From positions 4,274,446 to 4,338,445 of the forward strand of contig NZ_CP133148.1 of assembly GCF_036488675.1 (NCBI RefSeq): a stretch of 64,000 nt of DNA, read 5' to 3'. The translations under genes and the position numbers were made by a program. Below are positions 55,177 through 63,948 of this stretch, piece by piece. Source of the DNA: Sinorhizobium chiapasense. GTDB lineage: Bacteria; Pseudomonadota; Alphaproteobacteria; Rhizobiales; Rhizobiaceae. Within the stretch, counting starts at the first letter, position 1, and the number at the start of each line of letters is the position of its first letter. A model generated the notes under the pieces. It saw only the letters and a list, made by a program, of their open reading frames with translations. It was not told the DNA's origin and made no database searches.

Positions 55177-55862
55177 TGGGCGCCGGCGGCGATGAGAAGA
55201 CGTTCGATCTCGCCGAAGCGACGCCTTTGCGCATGGGCGAGAGGTGTGACGCCTTCGCCGTCGGCAAGATTGACGTCAGCGCCGGCATCGATCAGCAGCC
55301 TGACGATCTCGGTATGCTTGTCACCGCCACCACCGAGGATGATCGCTTCAAGGAGCGCCGTCCAGCCAAGGCGATTGACATGGTCGACGGCGACGCCGGC
55401 CTCGATCAGCGTCCTGACCGTTTCGACATGGCCGCGCTCGGCCGCGGGAATAAGGGCGGTGCCGCCGTAGCGGTTGGTGCTCTTGAGATCGGCCCCATGC
55501 GCGAGCGTTATCTTCAGGATTTCGAGATGGCCGCGCGCGCCGGCATAGAGGTAGGGGCTGTCACCTATGTGGTCCTTGGCATTGACGTCGGCGCCGGCCT
55601 CGACGAGGACCCGTGCGGCCTCGACGTTGTTTGCATGCGTGGCGACGAGCAGCGCCGTGGCGCCCGTCTCGTCCCGCGCATCGGCCGTGGCGCCCCGCTG
55701 AATCAGGGCGCTGATTTCGGCGGCGTTGCCCAGCCGCGCGGCGGCGATCAGTTCTTTCTCCAGCATGGCGGCTCCGGCGGCTCCCACACTCAACAGAAAC
55801 ATGATGGCGGCGAGGAATCGGCACCGCAATGCCTGTCCGGGCCTCATTCTCTCGAGCGACAT
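55173..55862 (-). CDS. exported ankyrin-repeat protein
   Basis: About 229 residues. A signal peptide (RCRFLAAIMFLLSVGAAGAA) is followed by six ankyrin repeats, for example ADVNAKDHIGDSPYLYAGARGHLEILKITLAHGADLK and GWTALLEAIILGGGGDKHTEIVRLLIDAGADVN. Starts at 55883 (TTG), 55862 and 55847 (ATG) are all possible; none has a strong ribosome site. It lies between an SDR and a deaminase gene with four-base overlaps, so is translated with them. It is likely a periplasmic protein-binding module. Confidence 0.85.
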   Translation of the reverse strand: MSLERMRPGQALRCRFLAAIMFLLSVGAAGAAMLEKELIAAARLGNAAEISALIQRGATADARDETGATALLVATHANNVEAARVLVEAGADVNAKDHIGDSPYLYAGARGHLEILKITLAHGADLKSTNRYGGTALIPAAERGHVETVRTLIEAGVAVDHVNRLGWTALLEAIILGGGGDKHTEIVRLLIDAGADVNLADGEGVTPLAHAQRRRFGEIERLLIAAGAH

Positions 55863-55879
55863 GATGGCACGCCAGCGAT

Positions 55880-56659
55880 TCAAAGCATCGACCGGCTGAG
55901 ACCGCCGTCCACCGGCAGCGCGATACCGGTGACATAGGCCGCCTGGCGGCTCACAAGGAAAGCGGCAGCCGCGCCGAATTCCGCGGGCGTGCCGTAGCGA
56001 CCGATCGGAATTTCGGACTGGCTGCGCGCGGCGACGGTTTCGACGCTGACGCCCTCGCTTTCCGCATCCATACGGTCGAAGGAGAGCGTGCGATCGGTCG
56101 CCAGCCGCCCCGGCAGCAGCATGTTGACCGTGACGCCGTCAGCCGCGACCTCGCCCGCGAGCGTCTTCATCCAGCCCGCAAGCGCGCTGCGCAAGGTATT
56201 GGAGGCGCTAAGGCCCGGTATCGGCTCGCGGATGCTGGTCGAGGCAACCGCGATGATGCGGCCGAAGCGGCGCTCGCGCATGGCCGGCAGCAGGCGGTGC
56301 GTGATACGCATGCCTGCCAGGACCATCGCCTCGAATTGTGTCCGCCAGAAATCGGGATCGATGTCGGCCGCACGCGTCGGCGGCGGTCCGCCTCCATTCA
56401 GCACCAGAATGTCGATCAAGCCGAATTCGGCGGTCAGTCGATCCAGAAAAGCGTCGATCGTTTCGGGTTTCGTAAGGTCGAGTGAAAATCCGGCGGCGAT
56501 GGAACCGATCTCGGCGGCGACCTTGCCGGCTGCCTGCGCGGTCCGGCCGGTCAGAGCGACCGCAACACCTTCGGCAGCAAGCGCCTCAGCGATGCCGCGT
56601 CCGAGTCCCTTGCTCCCGCCAAGTACAAGCGCCCGTTTGCCTTCGATCCCGAGATCCAT
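55880..56659 (-). CDS. short-chain dehydrogenase/reductase
   Basis: 259 residues. KRALVLGGSKGLGRGIAEAL is the nucleotide loop (G-S-K-G-L-G), NGGGPPP the N-x-x-G variant, VASTSIREPIPGLSASNTLRSAL the region of the catalytic triad. There, serine is kept but the usual YxxxK is replaced by SNTLR, so it may be inactive as a dehydrogenase. FLVSRQAAYVTGIALPVDGG closes the fold. ATG with GAGG eight bases upstream. First gene of the SDR-ankyrin-deaminase unit. Confidence 0.88.
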   Translation of the reverse strand: MDLGIEGKRALVLGGSKGLGRGIAEALAAEGVAVALTGRTAQAAGKVAAEIGSIAAGFSLDLTKPETIDAFLDRLTAEFGLIDILVLNGGGPPPTRAADIDPDFWRTQFEAMVLAGMRITHRLLPAMRERRFGRIIAVASTSIREPIPGLSASNTLRSALAGWMKTLAGEVAADGVTVNMLLPGRLATDRTLSFDRMDAESEGVSVETVAARSQSEIPIGRYGTPAEFGAAAAFLVSRQAAYVTGIALPVDGGLSRSML

Positions 56660-56843
56660 GATGCAGTCCTCTTATCCATTGATCGCTACTCGTGCTGTTG
56701 GAGCGCGCCTCGGCGATGTCGTCAATGGGCAGGGGAAATTGGCAGGGTGATTGTTGCGTCGGGCTGGCGGGCGATTCCACCATTAAATTCGAGAAGAAGA
56801 GCCCGGGCGCGAGCGACCGGGCTTGATACCCGCGTGCGCTGGC

Positions 56844-57101
56844 TTAGCGGCAGATACGGACGCGCCTGGTGTAGAAGTTGCCGAAACGATCGTAGCGCTT
56901 CACCTTCCTGACGAAGCAATAGGGTTCGTAATAGTTGTAGTAGGGGCCGTCGTAGTAGCTGCCGGTAAGGCCAACGCGGCCGCTCCAGCCGTGATGATAG
57001 CGCCCGTGGCCGAAGCCGATCGAGAGCCCACCCGCTTCGGAAGGGGCGGCAAGGGAAATGCCGGCGATGGTGACTGCGGCTGCGATGATGATCTTGCGCA
57101 T
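56844..57101 (-). CDS. small exported protein, 85 residues
   Basis: The ATG at 57101 has GGAGGAG eight bases upstream, so the longer open frame is rejected. A signal peptide (MRKIIIAAAVTIAGISLAAP) ends at SEAGG. The mature 60 residues are rich in Gly, Tyr and Arg (GHGRYHHGWSGRVGLTGSYY, YEPYCFVRKVKRYDRF) with two cysteines. I recognise no family beyond common rhizobial exported small proteins. Confidence 0.75.
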   Translation of the reverse strand: MRKIIIAAAVTIAGISLAAPSEAGGLSIGFGHGRYHHGWSGRVGLTGSYYDGPYYNYYEPYCFVRKVKRYDRFGNFYTRRVRICR

Positions 57102-57251
57102 GGTGTCTTCTCCTCCGGGATGAACCTTCGTCACTCGTGCGGAAACGATCGCATCGCGACTGCATCGTCGCAGTTTCGAATGGAACATGCGCCCAAAGGG
57201 CGGAGGAAGCCCCATGCGGTCGCATCCGACCGCAGCAACTTTGCTGGCTGT

Positions 57252-57400
57252 TACTGCATCTCTCCTTAATCGACCTCGATTTAAGGAGACATGCAGTAAT
57301 TCAAAGCACTACAGCGCCCTTCGCGCGTCCGATAAGACGCGCGGCGCTGTAGTGCATGTCGCCCGAAAGTGTGCAGCGGTTTCGGGCAACGACATGCAGG
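57252..57400. repeat. palindromic intergenic repeat, family A copy 6 (extended form)
   Basis: CTGCATCTCTCCTTAATCGA with TCGATTTAAGGAGACATGCAG, then CTACAGCGCCCTTCGCGCGT to GCGCGGCGCTGTAG. A third palindrome, TGCATGTCGCCCGAAA with TTTCGGGCAACGACATGCA, follows at 57353-57399 and is not found in the other copies. Confidence 0.88.
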
Positions 57401-57450
57401 AAAACTGAGACCTAAGCGCGTCGCATGGCTCGAATTGAATGCGGCGCGCT

Positions 57451-57954
57451 TTAGGTGCGAAGCCGCGCCATGGCCAGCACGTCGGCAAGCGCGCCGTCCC
57501 GCAGCGCGTAGGATTTCAGCACACCTTCGGTGACAAAGCCCGCCTGGCGGTAGAGACCGATAGCCGCTTCGTTGTCGGTAAAGACCGTCAACTCGATGCG
57601 CGAAACGCCGAGCCAGCGGTCGGCCGCACCGATCAGTGCGTCGAGCAGCGCCCTGCCGATGCCGCGCCGCCGGTAATCGTCATGGACGCTCATGCCGAGA
57701 TCCGCCGCATGCTGCCGTCGTCCCTTGTGACGATGCAGTCCGGCCAGCCCGACGATCCGCCCTTCGAGTTCGGCGACGATGACCATGTCGGTTTCGGTGA
57801 GGTTTTCGAGCCATTTCCGCGTCTGTTCCGGCGGTGCGAATGGCAGCCGCAGCGTGCCGGCGCGAACGCCGGGCAAGTCTCTAAAGGCGGCGAGCGCCTC
57901 CCAGTCCGTGGCGGACGCGGCGCGGATATGGAGTTCGGGTGAAGCGGCGGTCAT
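57451..57954 (-). CDS. GNAT-family N-acetyltransferase
   Basis: 167 residues from the ATG at 57954, with GAGAGG five bases upstream. LHIRAASATDWEALAAF opens the fold; ADLGMSVHDDYRRRGIGRALLDALIGAA is motif A with the R-R-G-I-G-R acetyl-CoA loop; IELTVFTDNEAAIGLYRQAGFVTEG is motif B. This is the Mnat/PhnO-like branch. The substrate is unknown. Confidence 0.9.
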   Translation of the reverse strand: MTAASPELHIRAASATDWEALAAFRDLPGVRAGTLRLPFAPPEQTRKWLENLTETDMVIVAELEGRIVGLAGLHRHKGRRQHAADLGMSVHDDYRRRGIGRALLDALIGAADRWLGVSRIELTVFTDNEAAIGLYRQAGFVTEGVLKSYALRDGALADVLAMARLRT

Positions 57955-58173
57955 CGTTTCCTCTCTCGTTCGGGAACCGAGGAAACAGAGCCGAACCCTG
58001 CTCGCCTCGGCAGGGTTGCTGGAAGACGGTCCGCTTAGCGCAACGGGTCCCCCGCACACCCTGAGGTCTGCGTGGTTACCACCATCACGAGCGAAAACCG
58101 GCTGTCCATGTGAGGATGCTATTCCAGGATGCGGAAATTCGGAAGAGGCTTTTTGGGTGGATGCGTTTCCATT

Positions 58174-58283
58174 CGCCCGTCATCCGCTTGCCGGCACCAG
58201 CGCCCCGCAGGCGAGGCGAAGGGCGATGCCGCGCCGCCGAACTCCCTCTCCCGCTGGCGGGGAGAGGGTTAGGGTGAGGGGTA
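58174..58283. repeat. intergenic repeat, family B copy 5 (reverse, degenerate)
   Basis: CCCGTCATCCGCTTGCCGGC, CGCCCCGCAGGCGAGGCGAAGGGCG, CCCTCTCCCGCTGGCGGGGAGAGGG and TTAGGGTGAGGGG can be aligned with the other family B copies. Confidence 0.85.
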
Positions 58284-58315
58284 TTTGACCTGAGCTGCCA
58301 TGAGTACGGGACCGC

Positions 58316-59890
58316 TCAAGCAAGCTGCCAGGCGATGTAGACGAGCGTCGCGGCGATGATCCAAAGCGCAACGCGGCCCGAACGCGTATGGCGCGCCTCG
58401 GCCTTTCCGATCGCCTGCGCGGTCTCCGGATCGAAGCGCAGGCCGTTTTCGCTCATCGCCATGATTTCCGCGGAGAAGCGCTCGGTCCGGGCGGCGATTT
58501 CCGGGACCGCCTCGGCAACCCTCAGCGCCGCATGCAGACCATCGCGGAGATCCGTCACGATGCGCTTCGGCCCGAGATTGTCGCGGATCCATTTGCCGAC
58601 GACCGGCTCCGACGCCTTCCACATGTTGAAACGCGGGTTGAGCGTACGGGCGACGCCTTCGACGACGACCATGGTCTTCTGCAGCATGACGAGCTCCGGC
58701 CGTGTCTGCATGTCGAAAAGCTCTGTGACCTCGAACAAGAGTGTCAGCAGTTTCGCCATCGAGATGGTCTCGGCCGGCTGACCATGGATCGGCTCGCCGA
58801 TTGCCCTGATCGCCTGGGCGAAGCTCGCGGCATCATGATGCGAGGGGACGTAGCCCGCTTCGAAATGGACGTCGGCGACGCGCTGGTAGTCGCGGGTGAT
58901 GAAGCCGAAGAGAATTTCGGCGAGGAAGCGGCGTTCCTTCCTCCCGAGCCGCCCGACGATGCCCATGTCGACGGCGACGATGTGGCCGGCGTCATCGACG
59001 AACAGATTGCCCTGGTGCATGTCGGCATGGAAGAAACCGTCACGCAGCGTATGGCGCAGGAAGGACTGGATAAGCGTTTCGGCCAGCCTGTTGAGATCGT
59101 GACCGGCCCGCTTCAGTCCTTCGATGTCCGACATCTTCACGCCGTCGATCCATTCCATGGTGACGACGTCGCGGCCGGTTCGCTCCCAGTCCACCTTGGG
59201 CACGCGAAAACCGGAATCTTCCTTGGTGTTCTCGCCGAGTTCGGAAAGTGCGGCGGCCTCGAGCCTCAGGTCCATTTCGACCTTGGTCGTCTGCTCGAGC
59301 GTCTTTGTCACCTCGACCGGCCTCAGCCGCCGCGTATAGGGAAGAAACCGCTCCTGCATGCGCGAAACCAGGTACATCGCCTCGATGTCGGCGGCAAAAC
59401 GCTGGCGCACGCCCGGGCGGATGACTTTGACGGCCACCCTTTCGCGCTTGCCGTCGCGCAGAACCACGGCCGGGTGGACCTGTGCGATCGAGGCGGCCGC
59501 CATCGGCTCGGAGAATTCGGCAAAAAGCGCGTCGACCGGTCGGCCGAGCGAGCCTTCGATCGCGGCCCTCGCGTCGCTCTCGGGGAACGTCGCCATCCGG
59601 TCCTGCAAGAGCGAGAGATCGGCAGCGAGCTCGGCTCCGACGACATCCGGGCGCGTCGCCAGGAACTGGCCGATTTTGACATAGGAAGGCCCAAGCCGTT
59701 CGACGGCGCGGGCAAGCCGGCCGCTGCGCGCCTCGAGCCGGGCTCTGCGGCGGGCAAGCAAGCCGGCGAGCCTCTGCACGAAACGCGCAAGCGGAGGAAG
59801 GTGCTCCGACGGGACGGCAGAAAAGGCGTCCTCGCGCGCGAGGACCCAGCCGATCCGCACGAGGCGGAAATATGCTCCTGGCGTGCTCAT
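58316..59890 (-). CDS. ubiB: UbiB-family atypical kinase needed for ubiquinone synthesis
   Basis: 524 residues. LGPSYVKIGQFLATRPDVVG holds the UbiB-specific KxGQ, ASIAQVHPAVVLRDG the alanine-rich loop, VAVKVIRPG the ATP-binding lysine, HADMHQGNLFVDDAGHIVAVDMGIVG the catalytic and metal-binding N/D. Two C-terminal hydrophobic segments (VALWIIAATLVYIAWQL) anchor it. It stimulates ubiquinone synthesis, probably by extracting intermediates from the membrane. It starts five bases after ubiE. Confidence 0.96.
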   Translation of the reverse strand: MSTPGAYFRLVRIGWVLAREDAFSAVPSEHLPPLARFVQRLAGLLARRRARLEARSGRLARAVERLGPSYVKIGQFLATRPDVVGAELAADLSLLQDRMATFPESDARAAIEGSLGRPVDALFAEFSEPMAAASIAQVHPAVVLRDGKRERVAVKVIRPGVRQRFAADIEAMYLVSRMQERFLPYTRRLRPVEVTKTLEQTTKVEMDLRLEAAALSELGENTKEDSGFRVPKVDWERTGRDVVTMEWIDGVKMSDIEGLKRAGHDLNRLAETLIQSFLRHTLRDGFFHADMHQGNLFVDDAGHIVAVDMGIVGRLGRKERRFLAEILFGFITRDYQRVADVHFEAGYVPSHHDAASFAQAIRAIGEPIHGQPAETISMAKLLTLLFEVTELFDMQTRPELVMLQKTMVVVEGVARTLNPRFNMWKASEPVVGKWIRDNLGPKRIVTDLRDGLHAALRVAEAVPEIAARTERFSAEIMAMSENGLRFDPETAQAIGKAEARHTRSGRVALWIIAATLVYIAWQLA

Positions 59891-59895
59891 AGTGG

Positions 59896-60672
59896 TTAGA
59901 TTTTCCAGCCGGAATGAAGTGCCGCGATACCGCCGGTGTAATTGGTGAAGCTGACGCGTGAAAAGCCGGCGTCCTTGATCATCGCAGCGAAATCCCGCTG
60001 GCTCGGGAACTTCCGGATCGATTCGACCAGATACTGATAGGGCGCATCGTCACCCGTGATCAGCTTGCCGAACCTCGGAATCGCATTGAACGACCAGGCG
60101 TCGTAGAAACGATCAAGCAGCGGCATCTCGACCTCGGAAAATTCGAGCACGAGCAGCCGCCCGCCGCGCTTCAACGCGCGATGGGCCTCCTTGAGCGCCA
60201 CGTCGATGCGCGGCACGTTGCGGATCCCGAAGGCGATCGTGTAGGCATCGAAGGAATTCGAGGCGAAAGGCAGGTCCTCGGCATTGGCCTCGACGAAGTC
60301 GAGATTGGCCGAAAGCTTCTTCTTGCTTGCCCGTTCGGCGCCGACGGCGAGCATCGATCCGTTGATATCGAGCACTGTGGCATGTGCTTTGCGATCGGAG
60401 GCTTCGACGATGCGAAATGCGATGTCGCCGGTGCCCCCGGCCACGTCGAGCACCCTGTAACCCTCCCGCCGCGGCGGGTTGAGCGCGGCGATCATCGCAT
60501 CCTTCCAGACACGGTGAAGCCCGGCCGACATCACGTCGTTCATGATGTCGTAGCGCTTGGCAACCTTGTGGAAGACATCGTTGACGAGCGGCTGTTTTTC
60601 GCCGGCGCCGACCTCGCGGAAACCGAAGGAGGTTTCCATGCCGCCATTGGCCGATACGCGCTCATCCGTCAT
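59896..60672 (-). CDS. ubiE: ubiquinone/menaquinone C-methyltransferase
   Basis: UbiE methylates the benzoquinol ring during ubiquinone synthesis with SAM. 258 residues from the ATG at 60672 (GGAG seven bases upstream). [25 protein letters not shown] and [18 protein letters not shown] are the UbiE signatures, with [20 protein letters not shown] and the tail [15 protein letters not shown]. It begins an operon with ubiB. Confidence 0.97.
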   Translation of the reverse strand: MTDERVSANGGMETSFGFREVGAGEKQPLVNDVFHKVAKRYDIMNDVMSAGLHRVWKDAMIAALNPPRREGYRVLDVAGGTGDIAFRIVEASDRKAHATVLDINGSMLAVGAERASKKKLSANLDFVEANAEDLPFASNSFDAYTIAFGIRNVPRIDVALKEAHRALKRGGRLLVLEFSEVEMPLLDRFYDAWSFNAIPRFGKLITGDDAPYQYLVESIRKFPSQRDFAAMIKDAGFSRVSFTNYTGGIAALHSGWKI

Positions 60673-60759
60673 GCGAAAACTCCACTTCAACCAATTTTGC
60701 CGGCACCATAGCGAAATCGCCCCGTCCGCGCTATCTCAGCGGTGAGGATGGGGCTGCGG

Positions 60760-60830
60760 CCTACAGGCCGTGCGTCTTTCAGACGCACAAGGGTCGCTGT
60801 AGCGCGTTAAATCGCTGCATCCCTATAGGA
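60760..60830. repeat. palindromic intergenic repeat, family A copy 7
   Basis: CTACAGGCCGTGCGTCTTTC with AGACGCACAAGGGTCGCTGTAG is the core; only part of the second module (TTAAATCGCTGCAT) remains. It lies between divergent ubiE and mutM. Confidence 0.75.
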
Positions 60831-60894
60831 CATCAATGCCGTGAAGGGAATGCCGCGCACGACCGCTGCGCGAGCACAAGAAGGAAGACGAACA

Positions 60895-61785
60895 ATGCCG
60901 GAATTGCCCGAGGTCGAGACGGTGAGGCGGGGGCTGGCGCCGACCATGGAGGGGGCGCTTCTCGTGCGGGCCGAGTTGCGCAGACCGGACCTGCGCTTTC
61001 CCTTTCCCGACAATTTTTCAGCTTCCGTGTCCGGGCGTCGCATCGTTTCCCTCTCGCGCCGCGCCAAATATCTGATGATCGATCTCGAAGGCGGCGATGT
61101 GATCATCGCGCATCTCGGCATGTCCGGTTCTTTCCGGATCGAGGCTGGCGACGATCCCGCCGCACCGGGCAAGTTCCATCATCCGCGCGGCAAGGACGAG
61201 AAGCACGACCACGTCATCTTTCATCTCAACGGCCGATCCGGTCCCGCGCGCGTGATCTACAACGACCCGCGCCGCTTCGGCTTCATGGACCTCGCCCGGC
61301 GCGACGGGATCGCCGATCATATCTTTTTCCGCGACCTCGGCCAGGAGCCGACGGGCAATGCCCTCGATGCGGCCTATCTCGCCCGGCGCTTTGCCGGCAA
61401 GGCGCAGCCGGTCAAGGCAGCGCTTCTGGATCAGAGGATCGTTGCCGGCCTTGGCAATATCTATGTTTGCGAAGCGCTGTGGCGGTCGGAGCTGTCGCCC
61501 TCCCGTCCGGCGGGCTCGCTGGTGGACAAGCGCGGGCACGCGAAGCAAGGTCTGGTGGCGTTGACGCAGGCGATCCGCGAAGTGATCGCGGACGCCATCG
61601 CCGCGGGTGGCTCGTCCTTGAAGGACCACATCCAGGCGGACGGTTCGCTCGGCTATTTCCAGCATTCCTTTTCGGTCTACGATCGTGAAGGCGAGACTTG
61701 CCGCAAGCCGGGCTGCGGCGGTACCGTCGCCCGCATCGTTCATGCCGGGCGTTCGACCTTCTACTGCCCGCGCTGCCAGAAATAG
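60895..61785 (+). CDS. mutM: formamidopyrimidine-DNA glycosylase
   Basis: MutM removes 8-oxoguanine and formamidopyrimidine from DNA. 296 residues from the ATG at 60895 (AAGGAAG seven bases upstream). The mature N-terminus [13 protein letters not shown] places Pro1 as the nucleophile and Glu2 beside it. [22 protein letters not shown] has the catalytic lysine region, and the C-terminal zinc finger is CRKPGCGG...FYCPRCQK. Divergent from ubiE. Confidence 0.97.
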   Translation: MPELPEVETVRRGLAPTMEGALLVRAELRRPDLRFPFPDNFSASVSGRRIVSLSRRAKYLMIDLEGGDVIIAHLGMSGSFRIEAGDDPAAPGKFHHPRGKDEKHDHVIFHLNGRSGPARVIYNDPRRFGFMDLARRDGIADHIFFRDLGQEPTGNALDAAYLARRFAGKAQPVKAALLDQRIVAGLGNIYVCEALWRSELSPSRPAGSLVDKRGHAKQGLVALTQAIREVIADAIAAGGSSLKDHIQADGSLGYFQHSFSVYDREGETCRKPGCGGTVARIVHAGRSTFYCPRCQK

Positions 61786-61824
61786 GGCGCTCGACCGGGC
61801 GCATCCGAATGGAGGAGATCAAGA

Positions 61825-62598
61825 ATGAGTTACGAAACGTTGCTGGTCGAAACACGTGGACGCGTGGGCCTGATCACGCTCAACCGCCCGCAGGCGCTGA
61901 ACGCGCTGAATTCGACCGTGATGCGGGAGCTCGATGCGGCGTTTACGGCATACGACGCCGACAAGGAAATCGGCGCGATCGTGCTGACCGGTTCGGAGCG
62001 TGCGTTCGCGGCCGGCGCCGACATCAAGGAGATGCAGGCGCTGGATTTCGTCGATTCCTATCTTGGCGATTTTCTCGGCGGCTGGGAGCGCGTGGCCGGC
62101 GCCCGCAAGCCGGTGATCGCCGCCGTTTCCGGCTTTGCGCTCGGCGGCGGCTGCGAGCTCGCGATGATGTGCGACATCATCATCGCGTCGGAGACGGCGA
62201 AGTTCGGCCAACCGGAGATTACCCTCGGCGTCATTCCGGGCATGGGCGGTTCACAGCGTCTCACCCGCGCCGTCGGCAAGGCGAAAGCCATGGATCTGGT
62301 GCTGACCGGCCGGATGATGGATGCGGCGGAAGCCGAGCGGTCGGGACTCGTTTCGCGTGTGGTGGCGCCTGAAAAACTGATGGAAGAAGCGCTCGCGGCC
62401 GCCGAAAAGATCGCCGCCTTCTCGCTGCCGGCGGTGGTGATGGCCAAGGAGGCGGTAAACCGCTCGCTGGAGGTTACCCTGGCCGAAGGTCTGCGCTTCG
62501 AGCGGCGGCTTTTCCAGTCGCTCTTTGCGACCGAGGATCAGAAGGAGGGGATGGCCGCCTTCGTCGGAAAGCGCAAAGCCGAATTCCGGCACAAGTGA
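61825..62598 (+). CDS. enoyl-CoA hydratase
   Basis: 257 residues of crotonase fold. [30 protein letters not shown] (first oxyanion stretch) and [26 protein letters not shown] hold one catalytic glutamate (the family Glu in GGGCEL); [24 protein letters not shown] holds the second, in PEI.LG. Both are present, so hydratase activity is likely. GGAGGAG lies seven bases before the ATG. It follows mutM by 39 bases. Confidence 0.95.
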   Translation: MSYETLLVETRGRVGLITLNRPQALNALNSTVMRELDAAFTAYDADKEIGAIVLTGSERAFAAGADIKEMQALDFVDSYLGDFLGGWERVAGARKPVIAAVSGFALGGGCELAMMCDIIIASETAKFGQPEITLGVIPGMGGSQRLTRAVGKAKAMDLVLTGRMMDAAEAERSGLVSRVVAPEKLMEEALAAAEKIAAFSLPAVVMAKEAVNRSLEVTLAEGLRFERRLFQSLFATEDQKEGMAAFVGKRKAEFRHK

Positions 62599-62790
62599 CG
62601 CGCAAAGCGCGCAGTTTTCTCAAATTTGCGCGTTGACGAGAGGGCGGTTTCCAGCTATACGCCGCCCTCAGCTTGGAACGCCGCATTCTGAGGCTTTCCG
62701 ATAATGCTCCCGAATTGCTTTGGATGACAGGTCGCAGTGACCCGGCACGGCGAAGGCGGAGTTCATGTCAGTTTTCGAAGAGAGGCATCA

Positions 62791-63057
62791 ATGGCCAATA
62801 CAACTTCGGCGAAAAAGGCGACCCGCAAGATCGCACGCCGCACCGCAGTGAACAAGGCCCGTCGTTCGCGCGTCCGCAACTTCATCCGCAAGGTCGAAGA
62901 AGCCATCGCTTCCGGCGATCAGGCAGTCGCCGCCGCTGCCCTCAAGGCAGCGCAGCCGGAACTGATGCGCGCCGCGACCAAGGGTGTGCTGCATGCCAAC
63001 ACGGCGTCGCGCAAGGTTTCCCGTCTGGCACAGCGCGTGAAGGCCCTTTCGGCCTAA
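62791..63057 (+). CDS. rpsT: 30S ribosomal protein S20
   Basis: S20 binds the 5' domain of 16S rRNA. 88 residues from the ATG at 62791 (GAGAGG five bases upstream): [20 protein letters not shown], then the helical hairpin with [18 protein letters not shown] and [23 protein letters not shown] perfect family match. A strong terminator follows. The upstream gap (62599-62790) holds its promoter. Confidence 0.98.
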   Translation: MANTTSAKKATRKIARRTAVNKARRSRVRNFIRKVEEAIASGDQAVAAAALKAAQPELMRAATKGVLHANTASRKVSRLAQRVKALSA

Positions 63058-63084
63058 TCCGGCTAATTAAAAAATTTGTTGATG

Positions 63085-63113
63085 AAAGGCCCGGCCCTTG
63101 CGCCGGGCTTTTC
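63085..63113 (+). terminator. terminator of rpsT
   Basis: GCCCGGC (63089-63095) and GCCGGGC (63102-63108) form the stem, followed by TTTT. It begins about 28 bases after the rpsT stop. Confidence 0.85.
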
Positions 63114-63948
63114 GGATTCATACTTCTGTCACGGCGGTCAACAAATAGCCGGCTTCGACGTGTGTCACTGCGATGACAAATTTTATCAAGTAATTTCAAT
63201 TGGTTACGCGAGGTCTCTGCGCGAGTGTCATCGAGGGTCGGGGACAAGCGGGGTCCGAAGCGAGTCAAGCGAATTTTTATTTTTTTTCTTTTTCGCCAGC
63301 TAAGCAAGCGCGCGGAAATCAAAACCCTTGATTCAAAAGCGATTCTTGATGGACTCAGAATGCGGCAAGCAAAAGGCGCCGAGAGAGTCAACCGGCGGCG
63401 TTTAACGGTCGGTAAAATTCGCGATTGATCTTGAGGATCGATCCTGCCTAAATGCCTCGCAACAGGGGACACGGATCATATCTGTAAAGGGAAGAACAGG
63501 GCCATTTCGCTGAAGTGGCTTCGAGCTTTCTGTTCCCTGTGGCGGGGTCATTCCACGTCGTTCAATCAAACAAGTCGAGATAGAGAAACCGGACCGATGC
63601 TTCGTTCCGGAACGAGGATCTTTCGTCCTGTGGTTGAGCGAGTGAGTGGGTGGCTGGGCAATGGGAGGATGCCGGGAGGCGTTCCGGGAAAGAAGGAGGA
63701 CGGTGGGCTGTCCGCTTCGTACGAGGGTGCGGTGCAGCCGGTGAAGAGGAATGCGACTTAACGCGGCTTGAAAGCGGCCGGGTGGAGTCGGTAAAGGCGA
63801 GGCGCGAGGGGACATTCGCTCACGAAAGCGAGCGGATGAGCGCAGCGCGCACCGGAACGGGATATGAGGAGCCCGGCTTCGGTGCGACAGGAGCGTCCGT
63901 CGGACGCGGCATGGCTTTGAAGGCGGCCGTGGCAGACGGGCATAAGAG
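63113..63948. other. 836-bp region upstream of the presumed dnaA gene
   Basis: No convincing gene is seen. The first half has AT-rich runs, including a T-tract at 63269-63295, six GANTC sites between 63115 and 63389, and a CtrA-like half match TTTAACGGTCGGTAAA (63401-63416). The second half (from about 63600) is G-rich on this strand. No consensus DnaA box was found. Such a length fits the long leader known for alphaproteobacterial dnaA genes. Confidence 0.55.
63330..63356. promoter_or_regulatory. three GANTC (CcrM) sites spaced by 11 bp
   Basis: GATTC at 63330-63334, GATTC at 63341-63345 and GACTC at 63352-63356. Further GANTC sites lie at 63115, 63262, 63385 and 63785. Confidence 0.75.

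Noticed and set aside
58388..59899. 503-codon open frame opposite ubiB
   Set aside because: Antisense shadow of a complete UbiB with all motifs.
63113..63948. chromosomal replication origin next to dnaA
   Set aside because: No cluster of DnaA boxes (TTATCCACA or near) was found; in Rhizobiales the origin is generally near hemE, not dnaA.
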